Program-made: the position numbers and the translations under genes
In this document: positions 1 to 9,295 of the stretch, one piece after another
Numbering within the stretch: position 1 is the stretch's first letter
How the letters are laid out: each line of letters begins with the position of its first letter
Source: Nitrospiraceae bacterium
Lineage (GTDB): Bacteria > Nitrospirota > Nitrospiria > Nitrospirales > UBA8639
DNA length: 64,000 nt
Assembly (NCBI GenBank): GCA_020632635.1
Contig: JACKFE010000003.1
Coordinates: forward strand, 372,001 to 436,000
Direction of reading: 5' to 3'
Notes under the pieces: model-generated
What the model was told of the DNA's origin: nothing
The model's database searches: none
The model's input: the letters and a program-made list of their open reading frames with translations, nothing else

Positions 1-52
1 GTTTTCCTGGAATTCAGAACTAACATCACTACCACCTATCAATGAACAGGCA

Positions 53-1942
53 TCAGATGCCTGCCAGAGTTGTCGATTTCACTTCCCCTACCAAGTCTGC
101 CATATCCAAAATCAACACGACTTTCCCGTCTCCGGTTATTGTCGCCCCAGCGACTCCTTTCACATTGGCCAGATAATCGCCTAATGATTTAATGACGACT
201 TCCTCTTGCGCTCTCAACCGATCAACCACCACCCCAAAACGCCGTTCTCCCACAGCGACCACCACGACATAGCATTCCTCAGTTTCCTTGGAATTGGGAA
301 TATGAAATGTTTGCCCTAAATCCAACAGAGGTAAAATTCGCTCTCGCAAATTTAGCACCGCTTGCCCGTTCACACTTTTAATTTCTTCTTTGGTCACCTT
401 CACCGCTTCAATGACCGACGCCAACGGAATGGCAAACGTGGCGCACTCGACTTCCACCATCAAGGCCTGAATGATCGCGACCGTCAAGGGTAATTTGATC
501 GTCACGAGACTGCCGCGCCCCATTTCGGAATCCAATTCCAAACTGCCGTTCATCCGGCTAATATTCGTGCGAACCACATCCATGCCAACACCCCGTCCCG
601 ACAAGTCACTCACCTGATCGGCAGTACTAAACCCTGGCAGAAAGATCAGATTCATAATGTCTTTGGGAGACATCGCACTAAGATCCGCTTCAGAGACTAA
701 GCCTTTTTCAAGAGCCTTAGACGCGATCTTATCAACTTGAAGTCCGCGCCCATCATCTTCGATACGAATGACAATACTATTCCCTTCTTGGTAGGCCGAG
801 AGCCGAACATAGCCTTCAGTATTTTTTCCTTTTAATCTCCGCTCTTCAGTCACCTCTAATCCATGGTCCATAGAATTCCTAACCAGATGCACCAAAGGAT
901 CACCCAGTTCATCCGCCACGGATTTATCCACCTCGGTATCTTCCCCAGCCAACTCCAATCGAACCTGCTTGCCCAATTTGCTGGCGACATCCCGAACCAA
1001 ACGGGGAAATCTGGAAAATACCTTTCGAATCGGAACCATTCGCGTTTTCATGACCGCTAATTGCAAATCGGAGGTCACAAGATTTAATTGGGCCAGGGTA
1101 ATACCCAACTCGCGGACTAATCCATTTGTCTCATATTGTTCTTCAAGCCCAAAGCCCAATTTCATCAACCGATTACGATTCAAAACCAATTCCCCAACTA
1201 AATTCATCACGTGATCCAATCGCCTTGTCTCGACTCGAACAGTCTGATCCTCCTCTTTTATGGTCGAGGACTTTGGCGGAGCAGGATTGGCAGCCTGCAA
1301 GGTTCTGGAAGCCGCTTCTTTCATTTTATTGAGTACTTCAGACAGTCCGGGACTCGAATCGGAAGTCGTAATGACCTCTTCTTCCTTTGGCATAGTAGAT
1401 TCAACTGATGAAGTGACAGAAGGCGTCGGATTTTCGTTTGGCTCCGCCTCATCCTCCGTCTCTGAAAGAGAACTGGAGGAAGTTGGGGTTGATAGATCTG
1501 GAGGAGTCTGTTGAATATTCTTGGAAACAGGGGGAGGCGGGCATAAATCAGCAGCACTTTCCATTGTGAGCGTCAACTTGTTCACAATCATGTCGATTTC
1601 AACATGAGAGTCTTCTCCCGTTGCACGAATGTCCGCCTGCAAAGCCTTCACCGCATCCACTGCTTCCAAAATAATGTCGATAATAAAAGGGGAAACGGCC
1701 ATTTCGCCTTGGCGTAATTTGTTCAACAGGCTTTCCCCCTGATGAGCCACTTCGACAAGATGGGTAAAGCCTAAAAACCCGGCTGATCCCTTCATACTAT
1801 GCATGCATCGGAAAATTTCGTTTAACAGTTCGGCATTGGAAGGTTCGGCCTCCAATTTCACAAAATGCTGGTCCAGCGCCTCCAACATTTCAGAGCTTTC
1901 CGCCAAGAAATCATTTAATATTTCTTGCATTTCATCATTCAT
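53..1942 (-). CDS. cheA: Chemotaxis histidine kinase CheA (cheYZA set)
   Basis: 629 aa cytoplasmic kinase that phosphorylates CheY when receptors signal through CheW. Seen: N-terminal Hpt domain with the phospho-acceptor His48 (HSMKGS), an acidic Ser/Pro/Glu-rich linker (about 135-235), dimerisation helices (about 235-300), HATPase with N box LVRNSMDHG and G boxes EDDGRG and SGRGVGMD, and a C-terminal CheW-like domain (about 490-625). A recognisable P2 CheY-binding domain is lacking; the low-complexity linker occupies its place. The ATG has AAGGA seven bases upstream. It is the last gene of a cheY-cheZ-cheA run; 51 bp separate it from cheZ. It is one of three CheA proteins in the window. Family assignment is secure; which receptors it serves is unknown. 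Confidence 0.96.
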   Translation of the reverse strand: MNDEMQEILNDFLAESSEMLEALDQHFVKLEAEPSNAELLNEIFRCMHSMKGSAGFLGFTHLVEVAHQGESLLNKLRQGEMAVSPFIIDIILEAVDAVKALQADIRATGEDSHVEIDMIVNKLTLTMESAADLCPPPPVSKNIQQTPPDLSTPTSSSSLSETEDEAEPNENPTPSVTSSVESTMPKEEEVITTSDSSPGLSEVLNKMKEAASRTLQAANPAPPKSSTIKEEDQTVRVETRRLDHVMNLVGELVLNRNRLMKLGFGLEEQYETNGLVRELGITLAQLNLVTSDLQLAVMKTRMVPIRKVFSRFPRLVRDVASKLGKQVRLELAGEDTEVDKSVADELGDPLVHLVRNSMDHGLEVTEERRLKGKNTEGYVRLSAYQEGNSIVIRIEDDGRGLQVDKIASKALEKGLVSEADLSAMSPKDIMNLIFLPGFSTADQVSDLSGRGVGMDVVRTNISRMNGSLELDSEMGRGSLVTIKLPLTVAIIQALMVEVECATFAIPLASVIEAVKVTKEEIKSVNGQAVLNLRERILPLLDLGQTFHIPNSKETEECYVVVVAVGERRFGVVVDRLRAQEEVVIKSLGDYLANVKGVAGATITGDGKVVLILDMADLVGEVKSTTLAGI

Positions 1943-1993
1943 AGTCGATCCTTTACTTTTCCGACTCCCACTGCCTTCCCGTCCGGGAGATGA

Positions 1994-2629
1994 CTAGGCA
2001 CATCCAAATTCCGACAAAATATCATCAACTAAATTTTGTTCAAGAGCGGTAGTTTTTGAGGCTTCCAACTGCTTCAACATTTCATACGCACGGCCTTCCC
2101 CATGTTTGTCTTTCCCCATCATTTTTTGTTGAAGCCCAAAGACCACCACCAGCTTCAACAATTTATGCTGAACTTCGTTTAGAATGGTTACTAATTTTGC
2201 TACCCGTTGCGCCACCAAATCCTGGAATGATAAAGCCACATGAATATTCGTGAGCCGCTGCTCATCGGCCTTTAACTGTTCAAGCAATGCGTCCAATGCC
2301 ATAGCCTGGTCCCCACTGAGCTGAACTTTTAGCGCTGACACTTCTTTGATCATTTTTTCTCTTTGACGTTCCATTTCTTCCGTAATCGTGAGAACCTTAT
2401 GCGTTCCTTCTTCCGTAAGCTTGGCTAAATCACTCAGATGTTTTGTAGCTTGAGGAAGTTGATCGGATGTACTCGCGACAGGTGTTTCCATATCGCGAAT
2501 CGTTTTGGTCATCATTTCGACATACTTCGTGAGCTCAGCCAATTCCGCATAGATGGTACTGTCTTTTTCGGCCTCCTCCCCTGTCATCGACTGTTCTGTG
2601 CTATCATCAAATCCTCGATCAACAAGCAT
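1994..2629 (-). CDS. cheZ: CheY-P phosphatase CheZ
   Basis: 211 aa, mostly helical. CheZ removes phosphate from CheY-P and resets the motor signal. Seen: the catalytic helix FQDLVAQ (Asp137/Gln141 in this numbering), matching the Asp-x3-Gln pair of enterobacterial CheZ, and a C-terminal amphipathic peptide VDDILSEFG resembling the CheY-docking tail of CheZ. An in-frame GTG at 2647 would add six residues, but AAGGAG sits six bases before the ATG at 2629, so this start is preferred. It lies 33 bp downstream of cheY and just before cheA, the classic cheYZA arrangement. Confidence 0.93.
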   Translation of the reverse strand: MLVDRGFDDSTEQSMTGEEAEKDSTIYAELAELTKYVEMMTKTIRDMETPVASTSDQLPQATKHLSDLAKLTEEGTHKVLTITEEMERQREKMIKEVSALKVQLSGDQAMALDALLEQLKADEQRLTNIHVALSFQDLVAQRVAKLVTILNEVQHKLLKLVVVFGLQQKMMGKDKHGEGRAYEMLKQLEASKTTALEQNLVDDILSEFGCA

Positions 2630-2662
2630 AATGTTCTCCTTCCGCACACCATCAATACAGGA

Positions 2663-3058
2663 TTATTTTCCTGCCTGGACTTTGGCAAAAATTTTCTCTA
2701 ATTTTTCTTGCAACGCTTCCGCCGTAAAAGGCTTCACCACGTAATTGCTCACGCCAGCTTGAACGGCTTCGATAATATTTTCCTTTTGGGCCTCTGCAGT
2801 CACCATTAAAAATGGCAAACTTTTCAAATCTGGATCTGCTCGTACGGCCCGTAACAATTCAATGCCTTGCATCACCGGCATGTTCCAGTCGGACACCACC
2901 AACCCAAAACCTCCGGCCTTGAGTTTGGTGAGGCCATCCTGACCATTCTCGGCCTCCATGATGTCCGAAAAACCAATTTGCTTTAACACATTCTTGACAA
3001 TTCTTCGCATTGTGGACATATCATCCACGACCAACACTTTAATACTCGTATCGATCAT
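2663..3058 (-). CDS. cheY: Chemotaxis response regulator CheY (enterobacterial type)
   Basis: 131 aa single receiver domain. It carries phosphoryl groups from CheA to the FliM/FliN switch. The acidic pair Asp12/Asp13, phospho-acceptor Asp57, Thr87 and Lys109 fall at the same positions as in the enterobacterial protein. Aromatic Tyr106 is also present. No output domain. AAGGAG lies six bases before the ATG. It is followed by cheZ, the phosphatase expected to act on it, so this is the best candidate for the motor-binding CheY among the three in the window. Confidence 0.95.
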   Translation of the reverse strand: MIDTSIKVLVVDDMSTMRRIVKNVLKQIGFSDIMEAENGQDGLTKLKAGGFGLVVSDWNMPVMQGIELLRAVRADPDLKSLPFLMVTAEAQKENIIEAVQAGVSNYVVKPFTAEALQEKLEKIFAKVQAGK

Positions 3059-3505
3059 AACGAACTCCTTACAATAAGACGGTGAACAGCTGTTCTGAGC
3101 GTTCTAGAGCCAGGACCATAATTCTTTCACGAATATTCCGCATCTCCATTTATTGACATAGGGAACCGACTATTGAAAATTCGGTTTTTTAACTGTCGTT
3201 CTTAAGGCTTGGTTTTAAAATTATTCAGCCAGCTTAATAACCCAACGCTTCAAGGCCATGTTCAACACCCTTTCTGACGTGCAAAAGGAAAAGAGCGCTC
3301 ATCGCATGGAAAAGTTTGGTTGGCTATATTGGGAAAGATGCTGTCCTATGAAATGTAGCTAGAATTCCGCAACAGGATGGGGTTCGCGACATGAACCGCG
3401 GGAGAAGCAGACAATGCCGTATGGCTTTGGCGCCCAGGTGGGCGAATTAAAGAGCGCCACGTGTGCATCCTCGTGACACATCCACAAGGATGTATATGCA
3501 AAGGA
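3059..3505. other. Gene-free region between the HTH gene and cheY
   Basis: About 450 bp without a convincing gene; the short reading frames have no Shine-Dalgarno and no recognisable domain. It holds the cheY ribosome site at its left end, a short hairpin CGCCC-AGGT-GGGCG at 3431-3444, and a 6-bp inverted repeat AACCGA/TCGGTT (3164-3186) followed by T residues on the plus strand. The promoter of cheYZA probably lies here, but I see no clear sigma-54 or sigma-28 site. Confidence 0.5.
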
Positions 3506-3730
3506 TTAATTAAGGCTGAACCGATCCCGTCCACCATTTTGCGATATAGCTCCGACGGGTTCTTCACCTCCGGCATTTTGCACCCACGATTCAATTTCTT
3601 CCCGAACAAACCGCCAGTGTTTTCCGACCTTGTGTCCCGGCAATCGCCGCTCACGTGCCAACTTGTAAATGGTTGACTTGGGAACCTTCAAAAATGTGGA
3701 TACTTCACTTAACGTCAGCAAATCTTTCAT
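3506..3730 (-). CDS. Excisionase/MerR-like helix-turn-helix protein
   Basis: 74 aa predicted DNA-binding protein. Residues about 4-52 match the small HTH_17 (excisionase-type) family: LTLSEVSTFLKVPKSTIYKLAR as recognition helices, then a wing GHKVGKHWRFVREEIESWV. The remainder (about 53-74) is a Gly-rich unstructured tail. A TTG at 3757 would give nine extra residues, but the ATG at 3730 has GAGGG upstream at good spacing. No integrase or phage gene is nearby, so a local transcriptional role is more likely than excision. It sits between the hybrid kinase and cheYZA. Its target is unknown. Confidence 0.75.
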   Translation of the reverse strand: MKDLLTLSEVSTFLKVPKSTIYKLARERRLPGHKVGKHWRFVREEIESWVQNAGGEEPVGAISQNGGRDRFSLN

Positions 3731-3888
3731 TGGTCTACCCTCATTAGAGTTGGTCAATAATGCTTCACGTATCGGATCAATAATCGGAAAACTTAAGGGT
3801 TCTCGCCAATATCCAAAGATTCATGCCCATGTTTTCAGATAGATTCAACATCTTTCCCGAATATCATCAGCAGGAAATCGCCGTTGAA

Positions 3889-6840
3889 TTATTCTCCCGG
3901 GCCACATCGCCTCCCCCTTTTATCATTCCCATGGGTCATGAGCTGCCCCACCATCAGGCACAGGGTCTGCACCGACTCCTTCAAATCGATCATACTTCCA
4001 GAAAAGGCCTGTTGTTCGAGGGAAAAAGCTTGTTCCATTGGCTTACTTGCCCATAACGACCCTAAAGCCCCCTTTAGCTGGTGAGCACCTCGAAACAAAG
4101 ATTCGCGATTTTCTTCGGCTATGGCGGTTTCTAGATCTTGAAGTATTCCCGGTGCCGTCTGGGCAAAAATGTCAAAGAGGGCCTTGAGTAACTCCTCATC
4201 CCCTTCAAGAGTCTCAAGAGCCTTCTGCCAGTTATACGGGATATCAGGCAAGGGCACGATTTGAGGCGTACCGTTCACAGAATCGTTATAGGTACGCTCT
4301 GGGGTGACCGTCTTTCCCCTTATTCGTTTGAAGGCATTCAACCATCGGTGCAACGTCAACCGTAGCTGTTGCATGGAAATCGGTTTATTCAAGCAATCAT
4401 CCATCCCAATCCGTAAACATTGGTCCCGATGCTCTGGTAAAGCATTGGCTGTCATGCCGATGATCGGTAAGTGTCGTATGCCCAGACCTTCTTGGATATC
4501 CGGAGCATCCGCATGTGATTTCAGACGACCCTCTTTTTCCATGGCCCGTATTCGAAGCGTTGTCTCAAACCCATCCATTTCCGGCATTTGCCAATCCATG
4601 AATACCATATCCACAACCTGCTCACTCACAATCTCGAGGGCTTCACTTCCTGATTCAGCCAATACGACGTGGCAGCCCAATTTTGATACCATTCCAATCG
4701 CAACTTTTTGATTAACCGGATTATCCTCTACAATAAGAACCACTGGAGCATCCGACTGTGCTAAGCAACCTGAAGATACACCTGAAGGTTCGTCGCTCGT
4801 ATCCTCAGCTTTCAACGAAACAACGGAGGCATGGCGGAATGAAGAATCGGGATATTCGGCGGGTGTAGAGAGACACCGTAGAACATGCGAACGATGAATG
4901 GGAACACTCAAGCCTTTCCAAGAATCACCTTCTTGTTTTTGCTGGCCGGTACGATCCCAAAAGTTTCCCACCCACCAGACATTCATCAGTGGCTGTTTCC
5001 TGCGGGCCTCTTCGATCACCCCCTGAAGAGTCTCACGCGGAAGAGAAGAGTGAATAAAAATTCCACCTATCGTTTGCGGCGGGACTGCTGAATCGGCAAA
5101 GAATTGTTCCACTTCCCTAAGGGTCTCTCCTGAAAAAACCGGAATCTGATATTCCTGGAGCAATTTCTTCATCATCCAATTCGTGGCATCTGAAAACCCG
5201 AACAGTCCAATCGCCCCTCCTCTCCAAATACATAAGCCTGGCTCCTCCCCTTCCCCCGAATCTTCATCACTCAATAAAGGAACCTGACACCAAAACGTGG
5301 TACCTTGCCCCAGCTGGCTGTTCACCCCGACTTGTCCATTCATCAATTCGGCTAATTGTTTACAAATAGCCAATCCCAAGCCGCTGCCTCCAAACTTCCG
5401 GCTAGTCGAGGCATCGGCTTGCGTAAAAACATGAAAAATTTTATTTTGCACTTCCGGTGATATTCCAATTCCAGTGTCAGTTACCGAAAATTGAATCCCA
5501 ACCACTGATCGTCCAGATGGCACGGATAATGAGGGACGTCCAAGATTCCCCAGAGTGCCATCAGATCCTTGCTGGACCAGGGTCACATGCACCCTGACAG
5601 ACCCTGCCTCTGTAAACTTCAACGCATTGGATAGAAAATTTGCGAGGATTTGACGCAGGCGATGAGGATCCCCAAAAAGATGTTGAGGAATATTCGGCTC
5701 CACATAGCCGGCAAGATCCAACCCCTTGCGATAGGCCCGCTCCGAAAACAGATCGATAACGTCTTCCAGGAGAAGTCGAGGCTGAAAGCCAATGGTTTCC
5801 AACGCAAAATGGCCCGATTCAATTTTTGAAAAATCCAAGATATCGTTCATGATCGTCAGCAGAACACTGCCAGACTTTTGAATAATGGCTGCACTTTCCT
5901 GCTGTTCACGTGACAAAGATGAATGCAACAAGAGCTCAGCCATCCCAATGATCCCGTTTAATGGGGTTCGAATTTCATGGCTCATGGTAGCTAAAAAGGC
6001 CGCCTTGGCTCTGGTTGCCTCCTCGGCTTTCAGCAAGGCCTGATCTAGTTCTTCATTTTTCCGCTCGAGCATGTCCGCAAAACCGATCAACTCACCCTCA
6101 GCCAATTTTCGGTCGGTAATATCCATTCCATATCCACGGAGGAGCCCTAATTCCGGGTGCGGCGTAAAGGTCCAGACAAACTGACGATGGCCAACCGTTA
6201 CTTCGTAATTTCTCTCCACATATCCTTGATACAACCAGCGACTGGCATTGTGAGAAAAATTATCCGGGAGGGCCATCGAAAATCCATCGGCTCGAATACC
6301 GGCATACTCCATCAGCGCAACCATGGCCGCATTGGCATACACCAAATGCCCGGCTGCATCCATTTCAATGATGGGGAAGGGACATTCCTCCGGAATAGAG
6401 GCCAGCCGTCGCCGGTCATGGTCATACTTCAAATCAGCACTCAAATCCCGAAAAATCAGTAAACTCCCCGATTCCTCAATCTCATCTAACACGATGCCCT
6501 TCAGCTCCACCCAGCACCATTGCTGATGACGACCACGGAATCTGGCCCGAGGAACCCAGAACATTTTTTTTTCTTGTAGCAGTCCTTGAAGGGGACACAT
6601 CATTTCTTCGCTATTCGAAATCGGAATTTCACACCCGAGAAGCGCATGACATGGCTCGCCAACCGGAATCTGTGCTCCCCATCCTAAGATGTGTGATCCC
6701 GCTGGATTCATGGCCACCACATTCCCCTGAGAATCGATGAAACAAACACCTGCCATGAGCCCTTCCCATATACTGCGAAAAATGGGAGAACGCATGGCTT
6801 CCGTTAGCACAAAAGCACTCGTCATACGTTCATCCCGCAT
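3889..6840 (-). CDS. Hybrid sensor histidine kinase (PAS-PAS-HisKA-HATPase-REC-Hpt)
   Basis: 983 aa, no membrane segment visible, so probably cytoplasmic. Domains: PAS about 20-135, PAS about 145-245, coiled coil, HisKA with His288 (MSHEIRTPLNG), HATPase about 390-520 (NFLSNALKFT, DTGIGI, GSGLGLAI), a degenerate receiver-like stretch about 535-660 without clear acidic residues, a true receiver about 699-835 with Asp749, and an Hpt domain with His920 (HQLKGALGS). This BarA-type layout allows a full His-Asp-His relay within one protein; the final receiver is not obvious. The start could also be the ATG five codons later. It is 72 bp downstream of the HD-GYP gene, so it may be co-transcribed with the cheA-cheW-cheY-cheB-cheR operon. 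Confidence 0.92.
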   Translation of the reverse strand: MRDERMTSAFVLTEAMRSPIFRSIWEGLMAGVCFIDSQGNVVAMNPAGSHILGWGAQIPVGEPCHALLGCEIPISNSEEMMCPLQGLLQEKKMFWVPRARFRGRHQQWCWVELKGIVLDEIEESGSLLIFRDLSADLKYDHDRRRLASIPEECPFPIIEMDAAGHLVYANAAMVALMEYAGIRADGFSMALPDNFSHNASRWLYQGYVERNYEVTVGHRQFVWTFTPHPELGLLRGYGMDITDRKLAEGELIGFADMLERKNEELDQALLKAEEATRAKAAFLATMSHEIRTPLNGIIGMAELLLHSSLSREQQESAAIIQKSGSVLLTIMNDILDFSKIESGHFALETIGFQPRLLLEDVIDLFSERAYRKGLDLAGYVEPNIPQHLFGDPHRLRQILANFLSNALKFTEAGSVRVHVTLVQQGSDGTLGNLGRPSLSVPSGRSVVGIQFSVTDTGIGISPEVQNKIFHVFTQADASTSRKFGGSGLGLAICKQLAELMNGQVGVNSQLGQGTTFWCQVPLLSDEDSGEGEEPGLCIWRGGAIGLFGFSDATNWMMKKLLQEYQIPVFSGETLREVEQFFADSAVPPQTIGGIFIHSSLPRETLQGVIEEARRKQPLMNVWWVGNFWDRTGQQKQEGDSWKGLSVPIHRSHVLRCLSTPAEYPDSSFRHASVVSLKAEDTSDEPSGVSSGCLAQSDAPVVLIVEDNPVNQKVAIGMVSKLGCHVVLAESGSEALEIVSEQVVDMVFMDWQMPEMDGFETTLRIRAMEKEGRLKSHADAPDIQEGLGIRHLPIIGMTANALPEHRDQCLRIGMDDCLNKPISMQQLRLTLHRWLNAFKRIRGKTVTPERTYNDSVNGTPQIVPLPDIPYNWQKALETLEGDEELLKALFDIFAQTAPGILQDLETAIAEENRESLFRGAHQLKGALGSLWASKPMEQAFSLEQQAFSGSMIDLKESVQTLCLMVGQLMTHGNDKRGRRCGPGE

Positions 6841-6912
6841 CGATCGCCTGATCCTATCCAGAAATCTGCCATGGACAACTTGTTGCTCCCAACACCCGTT
6901 TTACGCGCCACA

Positions 6913-8241
6913 TCAGGAATGTGCTCGATGCTCAGAATAGATTGTTTGCCAATCAACAGCCACATCGCCGGGCTTTAAAATATGTTGGATCGTCACGGTC
7001 GACCCCAATTCACCATCAGCGCCTAAATCCCATTCCTGCATTTGAGCCAACGGTTGACCATCCGCCCCCTGAACCACCAATACGACTGGCTTGGCTCCTG
7101 CCTGGGGTTGATGCGAGGCCACGACGGCAATATCCCCCGAAGATAATTTGACGACCGTACCGACGGGGAACACCCCAAGCGTTCGCACCAGAGCCTCTCC
7201 CATGCGTGATGGAAATCGCCCGTCTCGTACTTCTTGAAATATGCGGCGAAGTGCTAAAGCAGGCGGCATTCGATTCGGACTTCCCCATGCCGACACAAGT
7301 TCATCAAAATAATCCACGAGTCCCAGTAGCTGCCCTCCCTCGGAAATCGAATCCGCCACAAGCTGTCTGGGAAAACCGGACCCATCCACACATTCATGAT
7401 GTTCGCCAACCAAACGATGAACCAAGGAGGAACCTTTGGCATGCTGGCGAATCAATGCCACGCCCACGTTCACATGTTGTCGCAGAACAGGAGGAAGGGA
7501 GACCGTTCGGTCTCCCACTGGGTTCATCACCACATTTGCAGGTAATCTGAGAAATCCGACATCGTGCAACAATCCGGCTACCGCTAACTCATGAAGAAGC
7601 GTACCCGGAAGGTCCAAGTGCATCCCAACCAACAAACTTAAGATGGCGACATCCAACACGTGGGCGTGAAGAGTCTTGTCATAGACCTCCAAATGCTCCA
7701 GAAGCATCACCTCGGTGAGAATAATAGGATGGTCACTGACTTCCCGTATGAGTCTCTCGGCTACCTGATGAACTGCCGCCATCGGAAGGGCATTCCCGGT
7801 TTTCAGGCCTTGAAACATATCGTCCAACGACTGACGCATATCCATCCGTAATTGCCCGGCCCGTTTCCGGATTTCGGAGTCCGTCAAGGGTAGGGGTTCA
7901 TGTGCCAATGGCGCCCCCGTCCGGCCAGCTTCCTCGTCAACCGGGATTTCCACGGCTTCCCCATACGTGGCAGGTTCTGGAATGAGGCTTGCCGTCGTCG
8001 CCTCTTCGCCTTGCACGTCCCGGCCTCGTCCCACATCAATTTCCACCATTTGGATTCCGGACTGAATGAGAAGCTGCACTTCCTCTGAACTCTGAAGAAT
8101 CCGGCGATGAAGGAAAAATGGGGATTTCCACCATGAATCAACGATGCGAACCAAATACATGCCGGGAAGCACTTTTGAAACGGGAATTTGCTTCAGTGAA
8201 GAGGTGGAAGATGAGGCCATACCAGAAGACCATCTGTTCAT
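6913..8241 (-). CDS. HD-GYP domain protein, putative c-di-GMP phosphodiesterase
   Basis: 442 aa. N-terminal DUF3391-like segment (about 14-70), a Pro/Glu-rich linker, then an HD-GYP domain (about 180-345) and a C-terminal extension. Seen: HD pair His226-Asp227 (LLHDVG), His281-His282-Glu283, and the signature 286-291 reading DGSGFP, i.e. the Tyr of GYP is Phe. Known HD-GYP enzymes hydrolyse c-di-GMP to pGpG or GMP; the substitution is conservative and metal ligands look intact, so activity is plausible but not certain. It follows a STAS gene and a PilZ gene, suggesting that c-di-GMP is linked to this chemotaxis operon. Confidence 0.88.
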   Translation of the reverse strand: MNRWSSGMASSSTSSLKQIPVSKVLPGMYLVRIVDSWWKSPFFLHRRILQSSEEVQLLIQSGIQMVEIDVGRGRDVQGEEATTASLIPEPATYGEAVEIPVDEEAGRTGAPLAHEPLPLTDSEIRKRAGQLRMDMRQSLDDMFQGLKTGNALPMAAVHQVAERLIREVSDHPIILTEVMLLEHLEVYDKTLHAHVLDVAILSLLVGMHLDLPGTLLHELAVAGLLHDVGFLRLPANVVMNPVGDRTVSLPPVLRQHVNVGVALIRQHAKGSSLVHRLVGEHHECVDGSGFPRQLVADSISEGGQLLGLVDYFDELVSAWGSPNRMPPALALRRIFQEVRDGRFPSRMGEALVRTLGVFPVGTVVKLSSGDIAVVASHQPQAGAKPVVLVVQGADGQPLAQMQEWDLGADGELGSTVTIQHILKPGDVAVDWQTIYSEHRAHS

Positions 8242-8406
8242 TGTGCATCAAGCAAGATCCTCTGAGTCACGAACGGAGGATCTCATTGGAGATGAACGGG
8301 GGGAAGGAAGAACGAAAAATCCTCAGTCCGAACACTCAGACCAGTGACTGCTCACACAACACACGATCGAGTGAAATACACCCTGGATTCACAACCGTGC
8401 GTAACA

Positions 8407-8736
8407 TTAATTGGACGTGGGCACCTCTCCCAGGTCGCCATATATAGGGATAATTTTTGCCACATTGGCCAAGTCCAACACTTGCCGGACATAGGTTTGA
8501 GGATTGACTAAATACAGGGCTATGGTTTTGCTTTTTAACATTTGATGGGAAATCACCAACAACCCAAGGGCGGAACTATCCAAAAAGACGACGTCCGATA
8601 AATCAAGGATGACTGGCTGCTTGAGCTCCGAAGCTTTTTCCACCTTCTCTTTGAAGACTTTGCGCGCACCAAAATCAAACCGACCTTCCAAATGTAAGAT
8701 GACGTGATGAGCATTCTGCTCCTGCGTAATATTCAT
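8407..8736 (-). CDS. STAS-domain anti-sigma factor antagonist-like protein
   Basis: 109 aa single STAS domain of the SpoIIAA/RsbV type. The phosphorylation loop reads FLDSSALG (Asp53-Ser54-Ser55), so a serine that an RsbW-like kinase could modify is present. GGGAGG lies six bases before the ATG. Family members switch binding partners according to Ser phosphorylation. Possible kinases and phosphatase are the receiver-HATPase and receiver-PP2C proteins encoded at 33399-36781, though a second STAS protein is closer to them. It lies between the PilZ and HD-GYP genes. Confidence 0.9.
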   Translation of the reverse strand: MNITQEQNAHHVILHLEGRFDFGARKVFKEKVEKASELKQPVILDLSDVVFLDSSALGLLVISHQMLKSKTIALYLVNPQTYVRQVLDLANVAKIIPIYGDLGEVPTSN

Positions 8737-8878
8737 GCGTGCCTCCCTTGCACTCTCACTATATCAATTGTGGAATCCACTCATACTTTATGACAAGACC
8801 TTCGGTTGCTCATCGACAAAAATGAACACGTCCTTTTCCTTGAATAGGTCCAAAGCCCCAGAGCACTCCCAACCGCAC

Positions 8879-9262
8879 CTAGGAAATAGGCTTCAACCCC
8901 ACATGCCCTTGAAATTCGGCTTCCACTTGATCAGCCTGGGTTCCGCTATTGAAGAGAACAAGATTTCGAAGGTGAGCCATCCCTTCCGCACCTAAAATTT
9001 CAGAGAATTGGACAGCCAACTTATCTGGTTCTGTTCGCACAACGTGGCCTTTGGCTTCAATCGAAGGTCCCCCACTTCCCCCATCGAGATGGATCACAAC
9101 AAGGCAAGGAGTCTGACTCGGGACCGTCGCATCGGATCGCAATAGGAGTCCGTTGAGACTCACATTTTCGAGTTCTCCAGGGATCACCACATTGCCTCCC
9201 ATTCGCAATTCGACATGAATCGCCACGTTCACTCTGGTAAATTCACGCTGATTCGTCGCCAT
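8879..9262 (-). CDS. PilZ-domain c-di-GMP binding protein
   Basis: 127 aa. The PilZ signature is present: Arg6-x3-Arg10 (REFTR) and Asn33-x-Ser35-x-x-Gly38 (NVSLNG), followed by beta strands. Such proteins change conformation on c-di-GMP binding. There is no flagellar-brake (YcgR) N-domain, so it is a minimal PilZ protein whose partner is unknown. It lies in the same run as cheX, cheR, STAS and HD-GYP, which suggests that it reports c-di-GMP to chemotaxis or adhesion. The upstream AAGGGG is about 11 bases from the ATG, a slightly long spacing. Confidence 0.85.
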   Translation of the reverse strand: MATNQREFTRVNVAIHVELRMGGNVVIPGELENVSLNGLLLRSDATVPSQTPCLVVIHLDGGSGGPSIEAKGHVVRTEPDKLAVQFSEILGAEGMAHLRNLVLFNSGTQADQVEAEFQGHVGLKPIS

Positions 9263-9295
9263 GTACTTCGTGCCCCTTTCCAGTTCAAGAATCGG

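Noticed and set aside
3164..3190. Plus-strand terminator-like repeat AACCGA/TCGGTT plus T-run
   Set aside because: Only a 6-bp A/T-rich stem and no plus-strand gene ends there.
3769..3796. Possible sigma-28 site upstream of the HTH gene
   Set aside because: The -10 matches only 6 of 8 positions and spacing is 16 rather than 15; could be chance.
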